Below, piece after piece: positions 16,901 to 26,231 of a DNA stretch of 38,978 nucleotides. Source of the DNA: Eubacteriales bacterium (GTDB lineage Bacteria > Bacillota > Clostridia > Lachnospirales > Lachnospiraceae); contig JAUNDE010000016.1 in NCBI GenBank assembly GCA_030526265.1, positions 1-38,978 of the forward strand, read 5' to 3'. Within the stretch, counting starts at the first letter, position 1. Every line of letters begins with the position of its first letter. Under the pieces are notes generated by a model. It made no database searches. It worked only from the letters and a program-made list of their open reading frames with translations, and was not told the origin of the DNA. A program made the translations under genes and the position numbers.

Positions 16901-17767
16901 ATGAACCTGAAAGAAGCTCTGAGTACAGGGGAACAGAGATTAAATGAAGCACAGATCATGGATGCGCGAATTGATGCATGGCTTCTGCTTGAATGGGTTA
17001 CAGGTATTACGAGAGCAAAATATTTTATGGATCCCGGCAGAGAGCTGAGTGAATCTGAGATACATGTTTATGAAGAGGCACTTGCGAAGCGATGCCGGAG
17101 AATACCGCTGCAGCATATTACGGGAGAGCAGGAATTTATGGGGCTTTCCTTTAAGGTAAATGAGAATGTACTGATCCCAAGGCAGGATACAGAATGTCTG
17201 GTTGAACTTGCACTTGAAAAGTATGAGCCGGGGATGCATGTGCTTGATATGTGTACGGGTTCCGGCTGCATTATCATCAGTATGGAAAAGCTTCATCAGA
17301 ATCAGCCCGATCAAGATGCGGGCTTTTCAGGCTGTGATATCTCGGAGGCTGCACTCGAAATTGCAAAAGAAAATGCCAAGATACTTCATTCAAAAGTGTG
17401 TTTTATTCAGAGTGATCTGTTTGAAAAGGTGGAAAAAAGATACGATATGATACTCTCAAATCCGCCTTATATACGTACATCCGTGATTGATGAGCTGGAA
17501 GAAGAAGTGAGATGTCATGACCCGAGGATTGCACTTGACGGGAAAGAAGACGGGCTTTATTTCTATCGAAGAATTATTGAGGAAGCAAGAAATCATCTTG
17601 TGAATGGAGGATGGCTCATGTTTGAGATCGGACATGACCAGAGAGAAGATGTTATGTCTATGATGACAGAATACGGATATGAAGAAATTCATGCACGGAA
17701 AGACCTTGCAGGGCTTGACCGTGTTGTGTTTGGAAGGTATTATATATTAGACGATAGTCTGCGTTAA
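16901..17767 (+). CDS. prmC: peptide chain release factor N5-glutamine methyltransferase
   Basis: PrmC methylates the glutamine of the GGQ motif in release factors, which raises termination efficiency. The 288-aa protein has an N-terminal helical release-factor-binding domain and a Rossmann methyltransferase domain. LDMCTGSGCIIIS is the S-adenosylmethionine loop, and the catalytic NPPY is at residues 187-190. I chose the ATG at 16901 because AGGAG is 9 nt upstream; a TTG two codons earlier is too close. It directly precedes prfA, its substrate's gene. Confidence 0.95.
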   Translation: MNLKEALSTGEQRLNEAQIMDARIDAWLLLEWVTGITRAKYFMDPGRELSESEIHVYEEALAKRCRRIPLQHITGEQEFMGLSFKVNENVLIPRQDTECLVELALEKYEPGMHVLDMCTGSGCIIISMEKLHQNQPDQDAGFSGCDISEAALEIAKENAKILHSKVCFIQSDLFEKVEKRYDMILSNPPYIRTSVIDELEEEVRCHDPRIALDGKEDGLYFYRRIIEEARNHLVNGGWLMFEIGHDQREDVMSMMTEYGYEEIHARKDLAGLDRVVFGRYYILDDSLR

Positions 17768-17827
17768 ATGAAATGATAGATTGAATAAACGGAAATAATG
17801 GATAAGATATAACAGGGAGGAAAAAGA

Positions 17828-18901
17828 ATGTTTGACAAATTAGAGGATTTGCTCATTCGTTTCGAAGAGATATTAAGTGAATTGCAGGAGCCTGATGTTG
17901 TAAATGATCAGAATCGCTTCAGAAAGCTGATGAAAGAACAGAATGATCTGAATCCAATTGTTGAGGCATATAAAGAATATAAATCATGCAAGCAGGCAAT
18001 TGAAGATAGTCTGATGATGCTGGAAGAAGAGTCAGATGAGGAAATGAGAGAGCTTGCAAAAGAAGAATTAAATGAATCAAAGGCAAGAGTGGAAGAGCTT
18101 GAGCAGGAGCTTAAGATATTACTTCTTCCAAAGGATCCTAATGATGACAAGAACGTTATGGTTGAGATCCGTGCAGGTGCTGGCGGAGATGAAGCAGCTC
18201 TTTTTGCGGCGGAGATTTACCGTATGCTTGTGCATTATGCAGAGAGCAGACGATGGAAGACAGAGATGATCTCGCTCAATGAGAACGGAATCGGCGGATT
18301 CAAAGAATGTGTGTTTATGATCAATGGTCAGGGTGCATACTCCCGTTTAAAATATGAAAGTGGAGTACACCGTGTACAGCGTGTTCCGGAGACTGAGAGT
18401 GGAGGACGTATCCATACATCTACCGTTACTGTTGCAATCATGCCGGAAGCGGAGGAAGTGGATGTAGTGATCGATGAAAAAGATATCCGTATCGATGTTA
18501 TGCGTGCATCCGGAAATGGCGGTCAGTGTGTCAATACAACAGACTCTGCGGTTCGACTGACACATTATCCGACTGGTATTGTGATCTATAGCCAGACAGA
18601 AAAATCACAGCTTCAGAACAAAGAAAAGGCATTCCGTCTGCTCCGTTCCAAACTGTACGAACTGGAATTGGAGAAACAGCAGTCAGAGGAAGCTGCTGCA
18701 AGGAGAAGCCAGATCGGAACAGGTGACCGTTCTGAAAAGATCCGTACCTACAACTTCCCACAGGGAAGAGTAACTGATCATAGAATCAAACTCACACTTC
18801 ATAAGCTGGACAGCATCCTGAATGGGGATTTGGATGAAGTGATCGACAGCCTGATCGCCGCTGATCAGGCAGCAAAGCTTGCGAATATGAATGAAGAGTA
18901 A
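17828..18901 (+). CDS. prfA: peptide chain release factor 1
   Basis: RF1 reads UAA and UAG and releases the finished protein. The 357-aa protein has a coiled N-terminal domain (1-105), the codon-recognition region with a PxT-type tripeptide (PET, 187-189) in [14 protein letters not shown], and the peptidyl-tRNA hydrolysis motif GGQ at 231-233. PxT rather than SPF separates it from RF2. AGGGAGGA precedes the ATG. It closes the yqhQ-prmC-prfA run and is followed by a strong terminator. Confidence 0.96.
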   Translation: MFDKLEDLLIRFEEILSELQEPDVVNDQNRFRKLMKEQNDLNPIVEAYKEYKSCKQAIEDSLMMLEEESDEEMRELAKEELNESKARVEELEQELKILLLPKDPNDDKNVMVEIRAGAGGDEAALFAAEIYRMLVHYAESRRWKTEMISLNENGIGGFKECVFMINGQGAYSRLKYESGVHRVQRVPETESGGRIHTSTVTVAIMPEAEEVDVVIDEKDIRIDVMRASGNGGQCVNTTDSAVRLTHYPTGIVIYSQTEKSQLQNKEKAFRLLRSKLYELELEKQQSEEAAARRSQIGTGDRSEKIRTYNFPQGRVTDHRIKLTLHKLDSILNGDLDEVIDSLIAADQAAKLANMNEE

Positions 18902-18907
18902 TGAGAG

Positions 18908-18931
18908 AAAAAGGTCCAGCGGACCTTTTTT
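18908..18931 (+). terminator. intrinsic terminator after prfA
   Basis: AAAAAGGTCC (18908-18917) and GGACCTTTTT (18921-18930) pair perfectly around AGC and run into further T residues, 7 nt after the prfA stop. Confidence 0.93.
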
Positions 18932-18989
18932 GTATCTTGGCTCTGTTTGAAAGAATAAATACCTGGGGAGTAACAAGGGAGAATAACAT

Positions 18990-20969
18990 ATGAAATTCAG
19001 AAAAAGAGTAATGTCTGCCGTGATGATCGTGTTAATGATGTGTGCGTTAAGCGTGAGTTCAGTGCTGGCAGATGATAAAAAAGTGGATCAGAATGATCAG
19101 AACAAAGTGACGATTCTTTTTACTCATGATATGCATTCCAGAATGGAAGAGTATAAAGGGGAAAGCTCCAGAATGATCGGAGGAATCTCGAGGATCAAGA
19201 CAGTGATCGATCAGAAGAAATCAGAGAATCCGGCAACATTTGTGTTCGATGCCGGAGATTTCTCGATGGGTACGCTGTATCAGACTATCTATGAGACAGA
19301 GGCAGCGGAATTAACGCTTTTTGGAAGAATCGGAGTAGACGCGACGACTCTGGGTAATCATGAATTTGATTATCGTTCGGAAGGATTGTCGAATATGCTT
19401 CACAGTGCGGTTCGGAATGCGGAGGAAGATGAGACGATTGTGCTCCCGAAGCTTTTATCTGCAAATATTGACTGGAATAAGAATCAGACAGAAGACAATA
19501 AACTTGTTCAAACTGCTTTTGAGGATTATGGAAGCACAGAATATACCGTGATTGAGCGAGATGGTGTTCGAATTGGTGTGTTTGGCGTTATGGGTGAAGA
19601 TTCTGCCGCGTGTGCTCCCCTCAGTGGAATCGAGTTTGACGGGATCGTAGACGCATCGAAGAGGACTGTAGAAAAGTTAAAAAATGAAAATGTAGATATG
19701 ATCGTATGTCTTTCTCACAGTGGTACGAGTCAGGATCCTGAAAAATCAGAGGATGAAATACTGGCAGAGGAAGTGCCGGAGATTGACGTGATCATCAGTG
19801 GACATTCCCATACGACTCTCAGTGATCCGATCATCTGTGGTGATACTGTGATCGCATCATCAGGATGTTATGGGAAGGCGCTTGGTGAGCTTCAGCTCAT
19901 TCCATCGGAAGATGGAAGATGGACACTATCGGATTACGAGCTGAATGAAATAGACGAGTCAGTGGAGAAAAATGAACAAGTGGAACAGTACCTGAGTGAT
20001 TATCGTGTGAAGATAAACGATGAATATCTTGAGCAGTATGGCTATACAATGGATCAGGTGATCGCAGAAAATGACATTTCATTTACCCAGATTGAAGATA
20101 TAGATAAAGAAATTCATGAAGATTCGCTCGGAAATCTTATTTCAGATTCCTATATTTATGCCGTGAAAAAGGCCGAGGGAGACAATTATGAACCGGTTGA
20201 TGTTGCGATAGTGCCTGTAGGTGTTGTAAGAGATACATTCCAAAAAGGGGAAATCACGGTTTCTGATGTATTCAATGTGAGTGCTCTGGGAATCGGAGCG
20301 GATCGACTGACCGGATATCCACTGGTAAGTGTCTATCTCACCGGTAAGGAATTAAAGACGATTGCGGAGGTGGATGCTTCCATTTCTCCTTTGATGCCGA
20401 CAGCCCAGCTGTTTTCGAGCGGCATGATGTGGGAGTACAATCCAAACAGGCTGATTCTAAACCGGGTGACAGATACAGGACTTGTGCAGGATTACACCGG
20501 TAATGAAGACGAGGTCTCCTATGATCAGACGGAGAAAATCGAGGATTCAAAATTATACCGCGTTGTGTCAGGCCTTTATTCTGCACAGATGCTTGGAGCC
20601 GTAAATGATAAATCAAAAGGAATTCTGTCAATTACTCCAAAGAATAAAGAAGGCGATGCCATAGAAGATTTTGAGCAGTATATCATTCATGATCAGGATG
20701 GAAGCGAAGTGAAAGAGTGGTATGCTCTTGCGGGATATATCGATTCATTCTCAGAAAATAAAGAAGGGATATCGGTGATTCCTGCGCGTTATAGTGCTCT
20801 GGAAGGTAGAAAAGTGTTAAATGATTCGAAGAATCTTATTGATTTACTAAAGAATCCAAACAAAATCGCACAGATTGCATATGCAATTGTTATTGTATTT
20901 GTGATCGTACTTGTTCTGCTGATCCGATTTATCTGGAAGAAAGTAAATCTGAAAAAGAAAAGAGGATAA
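18990..20969 (+). CDS. membrane-anchored 5'-nucleotidase/metallophosphoesterase
   Basis: This 659-aa exported protein has a signal peptide (about 1-28, ending SVLADD). A calcineurin-like metallophosphatase domain follows: THDMHS (45-50), DAGDF (87-91), GNHEFD (122-127), then SHSG and ISGHSHT. A 5'-nucleotidase C-terminal domain spans about 345-590. A final transmembrane helix (about 632-650) is followed by KKVNLKKKRG, so the enzyme is anchored facing outside. UshA/YfkN relatives release nucleosides or phosphate from nucleotides or cyclic nucleotides. A nucleotide-salvage role at the cell surface is likely; the exact substrate is not readable. AAGGGAG precedes the ATG. The next gene starts 8 nt after the stop. 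Confidence 0.9.
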   Translation: MKFRKRVMSAVMIVLMMCALSVSSVLADDKKVDQNDQNKVTILFTHDMHSRMEEYKGESSRMIGGISRIKTVIDQKKSENPATFVFDAGDFSMGTLYQTIYETEAAELTLFGRIGVDATTLGNHEFDYRSEGLSNMLHSAVRNAEEDETIVLPKLLSANIDWNKNQTEDNKLVQTAFEDYGSTEYTVIERDGVRIGVFGVMGEDSAACAPLSGIEFDGIVDASKRTVEKLKNENVDMIVCLSHSGTSQDPEKSEDEILAEEVPEIDVIISGHSHTTLSDPIICGDTVIASSGCYGKALGELQLIPSEDGRWTLSDYELNEIDESVEKNEQVEQYLSDYRVKINDEYLEQYGYTMDQVIAENDISFTQIEDIDKEIHEDSLGNLISDSYIYAVKKAEGDNYEPVDVAIVPVGVVRDTFQKGEITVSDVFNVSALGIGADRLTGYPLVSVYLTGKELKTIAEVDASISPLMPTAQLFSSGMMWEYNPNRLILNRVTDTGLVQDYTGNEDEVSYDQTEKIEDSKLYRVVSGLYSAQMLGAVNDKSKGILSITPKNKEGDAIEDFEQYIIHDQDGSEVKEWYALAGYIDSFSENKEGISVIPARYSALEGRKVLNDSKNLIDLLKNPNKIAQIAYAIVIVFVIVLVLLIRFIWKKVNLKKKRG

Positions 20970-20977
20970 GGGATTGT

Positions 20978-21889
20978 ATGATCGAGATAGAATTTAAAAA
21001 AGCAACTTTGGAAGATCGACCGTTGATTCTGCATTATTTTCATCATTACACAAGCAGAAGCTGTGAGAGGACATTTGCGAATGTTTATCTCTGGGCTAGA
21101 TTTTATAATGTGACATTTGCGATCGTGGAGGAAACACTCGTATTCAGAAGTGAAGAAGATGGTCACTTCTCCTTCACATTTCCGGCGGGTGAGACCGGTC
21201 AGATAAAGAAAGCCATTGATACTCTGACAGCTTATTGTGAAGAACGGAATGTGCCATTCAGTATGTACTGTGTAACTCCGGAGAATTTCGAGGAGCTTGA
21301 AAGGTTATATCCGGGAAGATTTGAGGTCGAATACAATGAAGATGATGCGGATTACGTGTATGAGTCTGAGAAGTTAGCGACTCTTTCCGGGAAAAAGCTG
21401 CACGCAAAAAGAAATCATATCAATAAATTCAAACTGTTGTATGAAGACAGGTGGAGTTATGAGTCGCTCACAAAAGATAATCTGGAAGAATGTTTTCAGA
21501 TGGCACTTAGCTGGAGAAATGAGAACGGGTGTGAGGATGATGAAGAAAAGAATGCAGAGATCTGTGTCACACTGAACTCACTCAGACTGTTTGAAGAACT
21601 GGAACTGGTCGGCGGTGTGCTGAAGGTTGACGGAAAGGTTGTCGCATTTACGATCGGAGAACCAATCTGCAAAGACACTTTTGTTGTTCACATCGAGAAA
21701 GCTTTTGCAGATGTTGAGGGTGCATACACGATGATCAATCAGCAGTTTGTTCAGCATGCCTGCCTGGATTATCCTTATGTGAACAGGGAAGAAGATACCG
21801 GATCGGAAGGACTGCGCAAGGCAAAACGTTCATACAGACCGGTGTTCATGGTACAGAAAGGCTATGTGAAAGAAAAGGAGCATAAGTAA
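20978..21889 (+). CDS. DUF2156 (phosphatidylglycerol lysyltransferase-like GNAT) protein
   Basis: This 303-aa soluble protein has two acyltransferase-like halves, as in the C-terminal catalytic region of MprF and FemX-like enzymes. Recognisable elements are the early SCERTFANVYLWARFYN, the central KLHAKRNHINKFK, and the late EGAYTMINQQFV with DTGSEGLRKAKRSYRP. It lacks the large membrane domain of MprF, so it probably uses a soluble or peripheral acceptor; the substrate is unknown. It starts 8 nt after the nucleotidase gene and abuts hisC with no gap, so all three are likely co-transcribed. Confidence 0.83.
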   Translation: MIEIEFKKATLEDRPLILHYFHHYTSRSCERTFANVYLWARFYNVTFAIVEETLVFRSEEDGHFSFTFPAGETGQIKKAIDTLTAYCEERNVPFSMYCVTPENFEELERLYPGRFEVEYNEDDADYVYESEKLATLSGKKLHAKRNHINKFKLLYEDRWSYESLTKDNLEECFQMALSWRNENGCEDDEEKNAEICVTLNSLRLFEELELVGGVLKVDGKVVAFTIGEPICKDTFVVHIEKAFADVEGAYTMINQQFVQHACLDYPYVNREEDTGSEGLRKAKRSYRPVFMVQKGYVKEKEHK

Positions 21890-22945
21890 ATGAAGGCATT
21901 TGAAAAAAATATTCGAAAAGTAGAACCATATGTACCTGGAGAACAGCCACAGCATAAAGTAATCAAGCTGAATACGAATGAGAACCCGTATCCGCCTGCG
22001 CCAGGCGTTGCGAAGGCAGTGCGGTCTACTGATATTGAAAGAATGAGACTATACCCTGATCCGACATCATCTGCGCTTGTAAAAGAACTTGCGCGTTATT
22101 ACGGAGTAGAAGAAAATCAGGTGTTCGTCGGCGTGGGATCGGATGATGTTTTGTCGATGTGCTTCCTTACATTTTTCAATTCGGAAAAACCGGTTTTCTT
22201 TCCGGATATCACATATTCTTTCTATAAAGTATGGGCAGATCTCTACCGTATTCCATATGAGTGTCAGAAGCTTGATGCCGACTTTCACATTGTAAAGGAA
22301 GATTATTATCAGGAAAACGGCGGGGTGATCTTTCCGAATCCAAATGCACCGACAGCAATCTATGAAGAACTTGATTTTGTGGAAGATATTATTGAGCATA
22401 ATCAGGATGTCATTGTAATCGTTGATGAGGCATATGTGGACTTTGCGGGGAAATCGGCACTTGAGCTTGTAAATAAATATGACAATCTCATCGTGGTACA
22501 GACATTTTCGAAAGCAAGGTCTATGGCAGGAATGCGTATTGGATATGCAATCAGTAATCCGACATTGATCAAATATCTGAACGATGCAAAATACTCCTTT
22601 AATTCCTATACAATGAATCAGACTTCATTGCTCTATGGAGTAGAGGCGGTAAAAGATAAAGAATATTTTGAAGAAACGGTTGCAAAGATCGTGGAGACGA
22701 GAGAATGGGCAAAAGATCAGTTCCGTGAGCTTGGATTTGAGTTTCCTGATTCCAGGGCAAACTTCATTTTTGTCACGCATCCGGATCATGATGCGAAAGA
22801 ACTATTCGAAGCTCTGAAAAAAGCAAATATATATGTCCGTTTCTGGGGAAGCGAGCGTATCGAACAGTATCTGCGTGTTACAATCGGAACAAAAGAAGAA
22901 ATGGAATCATTGTTTGCTTTTTTAAGAGAGTACATGGGCAGATAG
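21890..22945 (+). CDS. hisC: histidinol-phosphate aminotransferase-like class I/II enzyme
   Basis: This 351-aa PLP-dependent enzyme matches HisC in length. It shows KLNTNENPYPP near the N terminus, PNPNAPT (149-155) with the cofactor-contacting asparagine, DEAYVDF, and the Schiff-base lysine K208 in FSKARSMAGMRIGY. HisC makes histidinol phosphate from imidazole-acetol phosphate and glutamate. No other his gene is in the window, so a role in histidine synthesis is likely but not shown by context; related enzymes act on aromatic amino acids. Its ATG follows the preceding stop directly, with AAAGGAG inside that gene. Confidence 0.88.
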   Translation: MKAFEKNIRKVEPYVPGEQPQHKVIKLNTNENPYPPAPGVAKAVRSTDIERMRLYPDPTSSALVKELARYYGVEENQVFVGVGSDDVLSMCFLTFFNSEKPVFFPDITYSFYKVWADLYRIPYECQKLDADFHIVKEDYYQENGGVIFPNPNAPTAIYEELDFVEDIIEHNQDVIVIVDEAYVDFAGKSALELVNKYDNLIVVQTFSKARSMAGMRIGYAISNPTLIKYLNDAKYSFNSYTMNQTSLLYGVEAVKDKEYFEETVAKIVETREWAKDQFRELGFEFPDSRANFIFVTHPDHDAKELFEALKKANIYVRFWGSERIEQYLRVTIGTKEEMESLFAFLREYMGR

Positions 22946-22992
22946 TAATACATTGTAGAATGAAAGATAATATAAAATAAGGAGATTTTTAA

Positions 22993-23505
22993 ATGACAGA
23001 GACACTGGTACAGTCAATTATTCAGGCATTGAGTGGAAACTTTGGGAAAGAGGCAATCGTATTTATCATTTCAATGATCCCTATACTGGAACTTAGAGGA
23101 GCGTTGCTTGTCGCAGGACCGATTCTTGGAGTTCCGGTTGCCAGAGCGATCCCACTTTGTATTGCAGGTAATATTATTCCTGTTCCATTTATCCTGCTTT
23201 TGATCACACCGATCTTTAACTGGTTGAAAAAGACGAAATATTTTCGCCCGCTTGTGACAAAGCTTGAGAATCGTGCGATGAGCAAGAGTGATAAGATTGA
23301 GAAATATGAGTTCTGGGGTCTTGTATTATTTGTAGGAATACCGCTTCCTGGAACAGGAGCATGGACGGGATCTCTGATCGCATCTCTTCTTGGAATCAGA
23401 TTCAAAAAAGCATTTCCGGCTGTTATCATCGGTATTTTTATGGCAACAATCATCATGTGGTTCGTATCATATGTTCTGCTCGGAGGAGTGCAGCTGATCG
23501 GTTAG
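22993..23505 (+). CDS. COG2426 small-multidrug-export-family membrane protein
   Basis: This 170-aa integral membrane protein has about four or five helices. Conserved features are ISMIPILELRGALLVAGPIL in the first helices and FVGIPLPGTGAWTGSLIASL in the middle, the signature of the family named putative small multi-drug export. Experimental support for drug export is weak as far as I know, so function should be treated as unknown. TAAGGAG precedes the ATG. It follows hisC after 47 nt and ends before a strong terminator. Confidence 0.85.
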   Translation: MTETLVQSIIQALSGNFGKEAIVFIISMIPILELRGALLVAGPILGVPVARAIPLCIAGNIIPVPFILLLITPIFNWLKKTKYFRPLVTKLENRAMSKSDKIEKYEFWGLVLFVGIPLPGTGAWTGSLIASLLGIRFKKAFPAVIIGIFMATIIMWFVSYVLLGGVQLIG

Positions 23506-23512
23506 ACTGAGA

Positions 23513-23541
23513 TTGCAAATCTGATATGTGTATGATATAGT
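23513..23541 (+). promoter_or_regulatory. possible promoter just after the COG2426 gene
   Basis: TTGCAA (23513-23518) and TATAGT (23536-23541) are exactly 17 bp apart. No recognised gene follows. A transcript starting near 23548 would meet the hairpin at 23557-23595 almost at once, so this could be fortuitous or could drive a short RNA. Confidence 0.4.
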
Positions 23542-23556
23542 TTATTTGTAACGAAC

Positions 23557-23595
23557 AACAAGGAGGTTCCGCTAAGGGAATCTCCTTGTTCTTTT
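23557..23595 (+). terminator. intrinsic terminator after the 5'-nucleotidase-hisC-COG2426 run
   Basis: AACAAGGAGGTTCC (23557-23570) and GGAATCTCCTTGTT (23577-23590) pair over 14 positions with one G-U, around GCTAAG, followed by CTTTT. Confidence 0.8.
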
Positions 23596-23892
23596 GGAAT
23601 ATTATTTTCAACTCAAATAATCCCTTAAACGCAAATACTCCAGCCGAGAGGAGTGGCCAGAGCATCTGTTTAAAAGGATTCTATTGTATGAATAAAAGGA
23701 TTTCAGTTTCAAAACATGTATGGGGTGTTTTGAAACCGTGCGTCCTGAGACGCCTGTGTTTATTGTTAAATAATTATCTATCGCTTATGACTGTATTCTA
23801 GCATGGTGATCTGAGAAAGTAAATATCAATTTATCACAATAAATTTTTGTTTTTTACAAAAAAATTGTTAAATTTACAACAAAGATGATGCG
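23596..23892 (+). other. gene-poor AT-rich gap with two clear hairpins
   Basis: I recognise no gene here. GTTTCAAAACA (23706-23716) and TGTTTTGAAAC (23726-23736) form a perfect 11-bp stem. GCGTC-CTGA-GACGC (23740-23753) follows four bases later. A smaller CTCC/GGAG pair lies near 23640-23655. A 37-codon open frame starting MNKRISVSKH (ATG at 23688, AAAAGG about 10 nt before) spans the same hairpins. Either a structured small RNA or a small peptide gene is possible; neither is supported strongly. The last part, from about 23820, is plain AT-rich sequence. Confidence 0.4.
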
Positions 23893-23921
23893 TTGACTTG
23901 TGTTTGTTGATAAAGTAAAAT
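23893..23921 (+). promoter_or_regulatory. promoter of murT-gatD
   Basis: TTGACT (23893-23898) and TAAAAT (23916-23921) are 17 bp apart. Transcription would start near 23928, leaving a leader of about 100 nt with no clear structure. Confidence 0.7.
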
Positions 23922-24031
23922 CAAAATATCTTTATTTGTATATATTAACTGGAATAGATGACATCCATGTGATGAAAAAATAAATGTTAGAAAGGGAAAT
24001 CTGATTACATTTTGTGATAATTGGATGATAC

Positions 24032-25423
24032 GTGACAAAAATGAAGATACGAAAAATAATTGCAATTTGTGCTGCAAAATGTGCAGAAAAGGCGAGTGTA
24101 ACAATTTTCCACAGACAGGGAGTAACCTGGGCGGGGAAGATTGCGCTCAAGATATATCCGGATATTTTATCGGAATTGTCAAAACAGATCAAAGAGAATA
24201 TTTTTGTTGTGTGTGGAACCAATGGAAAGACGACAACAAACAACATGCTTTGCGCAGCACTGGAAGCTGAAGGAAAGAAAGTGGTATGTAATCATACCGG
24301 ATCAAATATGCTGAATGGTGTTGTGGCTGCCTTTGTTTTAGCTGCAGGCTGGAATGGGAAACTTCATGCAGACTGTGCATGTATCGAGATCGATGAGGCA
24401 TCGACAAAGAGAGTGTTCCCGTTTTTTAAGCCGGATTATATGGTGCTCACGAATCTGTTTCGTGATCAGCTCGACCGATATGGAGAAATCGATATCACAA
24501 TGAATATATTGAAAGATGTGATGAAGAGTGCGCCGGAGATGAAAGTGATCGTTAATGGAGATGATGCACTGTCTGCTTTTCTAGCAATGGATACAGGCAA
24601 TCCGTATATCACATATGGTATCAGTGAAAAAGTAGTGGATGATAAAGATTCACACGAAATCAGGGAGGGACGCTTTTGTAAAAAATGCGGAGCGCTGCTT
24701 GATTATTCCTATTATCATTACAGTCAGCTTGGAATCTATGCCTGCACAAAATGTGATTTTAAACGTCCGGAGATACAATTTGATGCATCTGAGGTGAATC
24801 TTCGGGATGGGCTGTCATTTGTAGTGAAAGAGCCAGCGATCCTGGAATCTGATGATCAGCTGTCTGAAATCAGAAACAGATTCTCTACCTCATACAAGGG
24901 GCTTTATAATATTTACAATATCCTTGCGGCATACGCTGCTGTAAAGAGTGCAGGATATCAGACAGATCATTTTCAGAAGATGTTAGAGGAGTATAATCCT
25001 GAAAATGGACGAATGGAAGAATTTGAGATTAAAGGCACGAAGATCGTTCTGAATCTTGCAAAGAATCCGGCGGGATTTAATCAAAATATCTCAGCTGTTA
25101 TGCAGGATGAGTTGTTAAAAGATGTGATCATAGTGATCAATGACAATCTTCAGGATGGGACTGATATCTCCTGGTTATGGGATGTTGATTTTGACCGCCT
25201 GAAAAATGCAAATGTCAATGAGGTCGTCGTCAGTGGTATAAGGTGTCAGGATATGAGACTTCGATTGAAATATACAGATATGTATGCAATGCTTGAATCT
25301 GATGTTGAAAAGGCTATCTGTGAAAGAATTGAGAATGGCTGCGGAAATTTATATGTACTGGTCAACTACACAGCATTGTTTAGTACACGAGTTGTTCTGA
25401 AGCGACTGGAGGGAGCAAAATAA
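24032..25423 (+). CDS. murT: lipid II isoglutaminyl synthase, Mur ligase subunit MurT
   Basis: MurT activates the alpha-carboxyl of D-glutamate in lipid II with ATP, and GatD supplies ammonia, giving D-isoglutamine in peptidoglycan. The 463-aa protein has the Mur ligase P-loop GTNGKTTTN (62-70) and IEIDEAS. A four-cysteine zinc ribbon is inserted in the middle domain (C216, C219, C238, C241), and a DUF1727 C-terminal domain mediates GatD contact. The start is uncertain: the GTG at 24032 has GGAT 5 nt before it, while an ATG three codons later is also possible. It overlaps gatD by one base (TAATG). Confidence 0.94.
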   Translation: MTKMKIRKIIAICAAKCAEKASVTIFHRQGVTWAGKIALKIYPDILSELSKQIKENIFVVCGTNGKTTTNNMLCAALEAEGKKVVCNHTGSNMLNGVVAAFVLAAGWNGKLHADCACIEIDEASTKRVFPFFKPDYMVLTNLFRDQLDRYGEIDITMNILKDVMKSAPEMKVIVNGDDALSAFLAMDTGNPYITYGISEKVVDDKDSHEIREGRFCKKCGALLDYSYYHYSQLGIYACTKCDFKRPEIQFDASEVNLRDGLSFVVKEPAILESDDQLSEIRNRFSTSYKGLYNIYNILAAYAAVKSAGYQTDHFQKMLEEYNPENGRMEEFEIKGTKIVLNLAKNPAGFNQNISAVMQDELLKDVIIVINDNLQDGTDISWLWDVDFDRLKNANVNEVVVSGIRCQDMRLRLKYTDMYAMLESDVEKAICERIENGCGNLYVLVNYTALFSTRVVLKRLEGAK

Positions 25424-26163
25424 TGGCTGATACAAAGAAAATTACAATTGGACATTTATATCCGGATCTTTTGAATCTATACGGTGACAGAGGAAATATT
25501 GCGTGCCTGATGAAACGCTGTATGTGGAGAGGGATTGATGCGGAAACGATAGAATATAATCTTGGAGATACGATTGACTTTTCAGAACTTGATATTGTTT
25601 TGCTTGGGGGCGGATCTGACAGAGAGCAGATGATCGTGTGTTCAAAATTACAGGAAATTCAGCCTGATTTTAAGTCATACGTGGAAGATAATGGTGTAGT
25701 AATTGCTGTGTGCGGAGGATATCAGCTGCTTGGTTCCTATTATAAAACAGATGAAGGAGTGATGGAAGGACTGCACCTCGTAGACCTTTATACGGAACAG
25801 GGAGAGGGACGGCTGATCAGCAATATCGTACTTCAGAGTGATCTTGTATCTATGCCGGTCGTTGGTTTTGAAAATCATGGCGGTCGTACATTTATCAATG
25901 GAAATAAACCTTTCGGGAAAGTTCTTTTTGGAAATGGAAATAATGATGAGAGCGGATATGAAGGCGTCGTATATAAAAATGTAATAGGGACATATCTTCA
26001 TGGGCCATTGCTTCCGAAGAATCCGGAAATCTGTGACTGGCTTATAGAAAGGGCTCTTGAGAGAAAGTATGGACAGTGTGACCTTGAACCTTTGGATGAC
26101 CATGAGGAAAATGAGGCTAATCAGTATATATACGAACGATTTGCAGAGCATAAATCCCGTTGA
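25423..26163 (+). CDS. gatD: lipid II isoglutaminyl synthase, glutamine amidotransferase subunit GatD
   Basis: This 246-aa CobQ-type class I glutaminase supplies ammonia to MurT. The nucleophile is C97 in AVCGGYQLLG and the catalytic histidine is H193 in GTYLHGPLLP; NHGGRTF lies between them. It overlaps the murT stop in TAATG, so translation is coupled. Its own stop codon carries the -35 box of the promoter for the next gene. Confidence 0.95.
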   Translation: MADTKKITIGHLYPDLLNLYGDRGNIACLMKRCMWRGIDAETIEYNLGDTIDFSELDIVLLGGGSDREQMIVCSKLQEIQPDFKSYVEDNGVVIAVCGGYQLLGSYYKTDEGVMEGLHLVDLYTEQGEGRLISNIVLQSDLVSMPVVGFENHGGRTFINGNKPFGKVLFGNGNNDESGYEGVVYKNVIGTYLHGPLLPKNPEICDWLIERALERKYGQCDLEPLDDHEENEANQYIYERFAEHKSR

Positions 26164-26188
26164 CAGTAACGTCTAAAAAAACTATAAT
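26160..26188 (+). promoter_or_regulatory. perfect consensus sigma-A promoter overlapping the gatD stop
   Basis: TTGACA (26160-26165) and TATAAT (26183-26188) match consensus at all twelve positions with a 17-bp spacer. The gatD stop codon TGA is part of the -35 box. Transcription would start near 26195, about 37 nt before the unknown gene. Confidence 0.88.
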
Positions 26189-26231
26189 CTAACAAGAGAA
26201 GGAAATGTAAACCGAGAGGATAGATATAGAT

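Noticed and set aside
18384-18395. PET instead of PAT in the RF1 codon-recognition tripeptide
   Set aside because: As I recall, Bacillus RF1 also reads RVPETESGG, so this is a normal Firmicutes variant.
23640-23760. Possible tRNA-like or 6S-like RNA in the murT upstream gap
   Set aside because: GAGTGGCCAGAGC superficially resembles a serine or leucine tRNA D-arm, but there is no T-loop sequence or acceptor stem, and I found no long closing stem for 6S RNA.
24025-24270. An 81-codon frame overlapping the murT start
   Set aside because: It is an alternative reading of the murT N-terminal coding region, which contains the P-loop in the murT frame.
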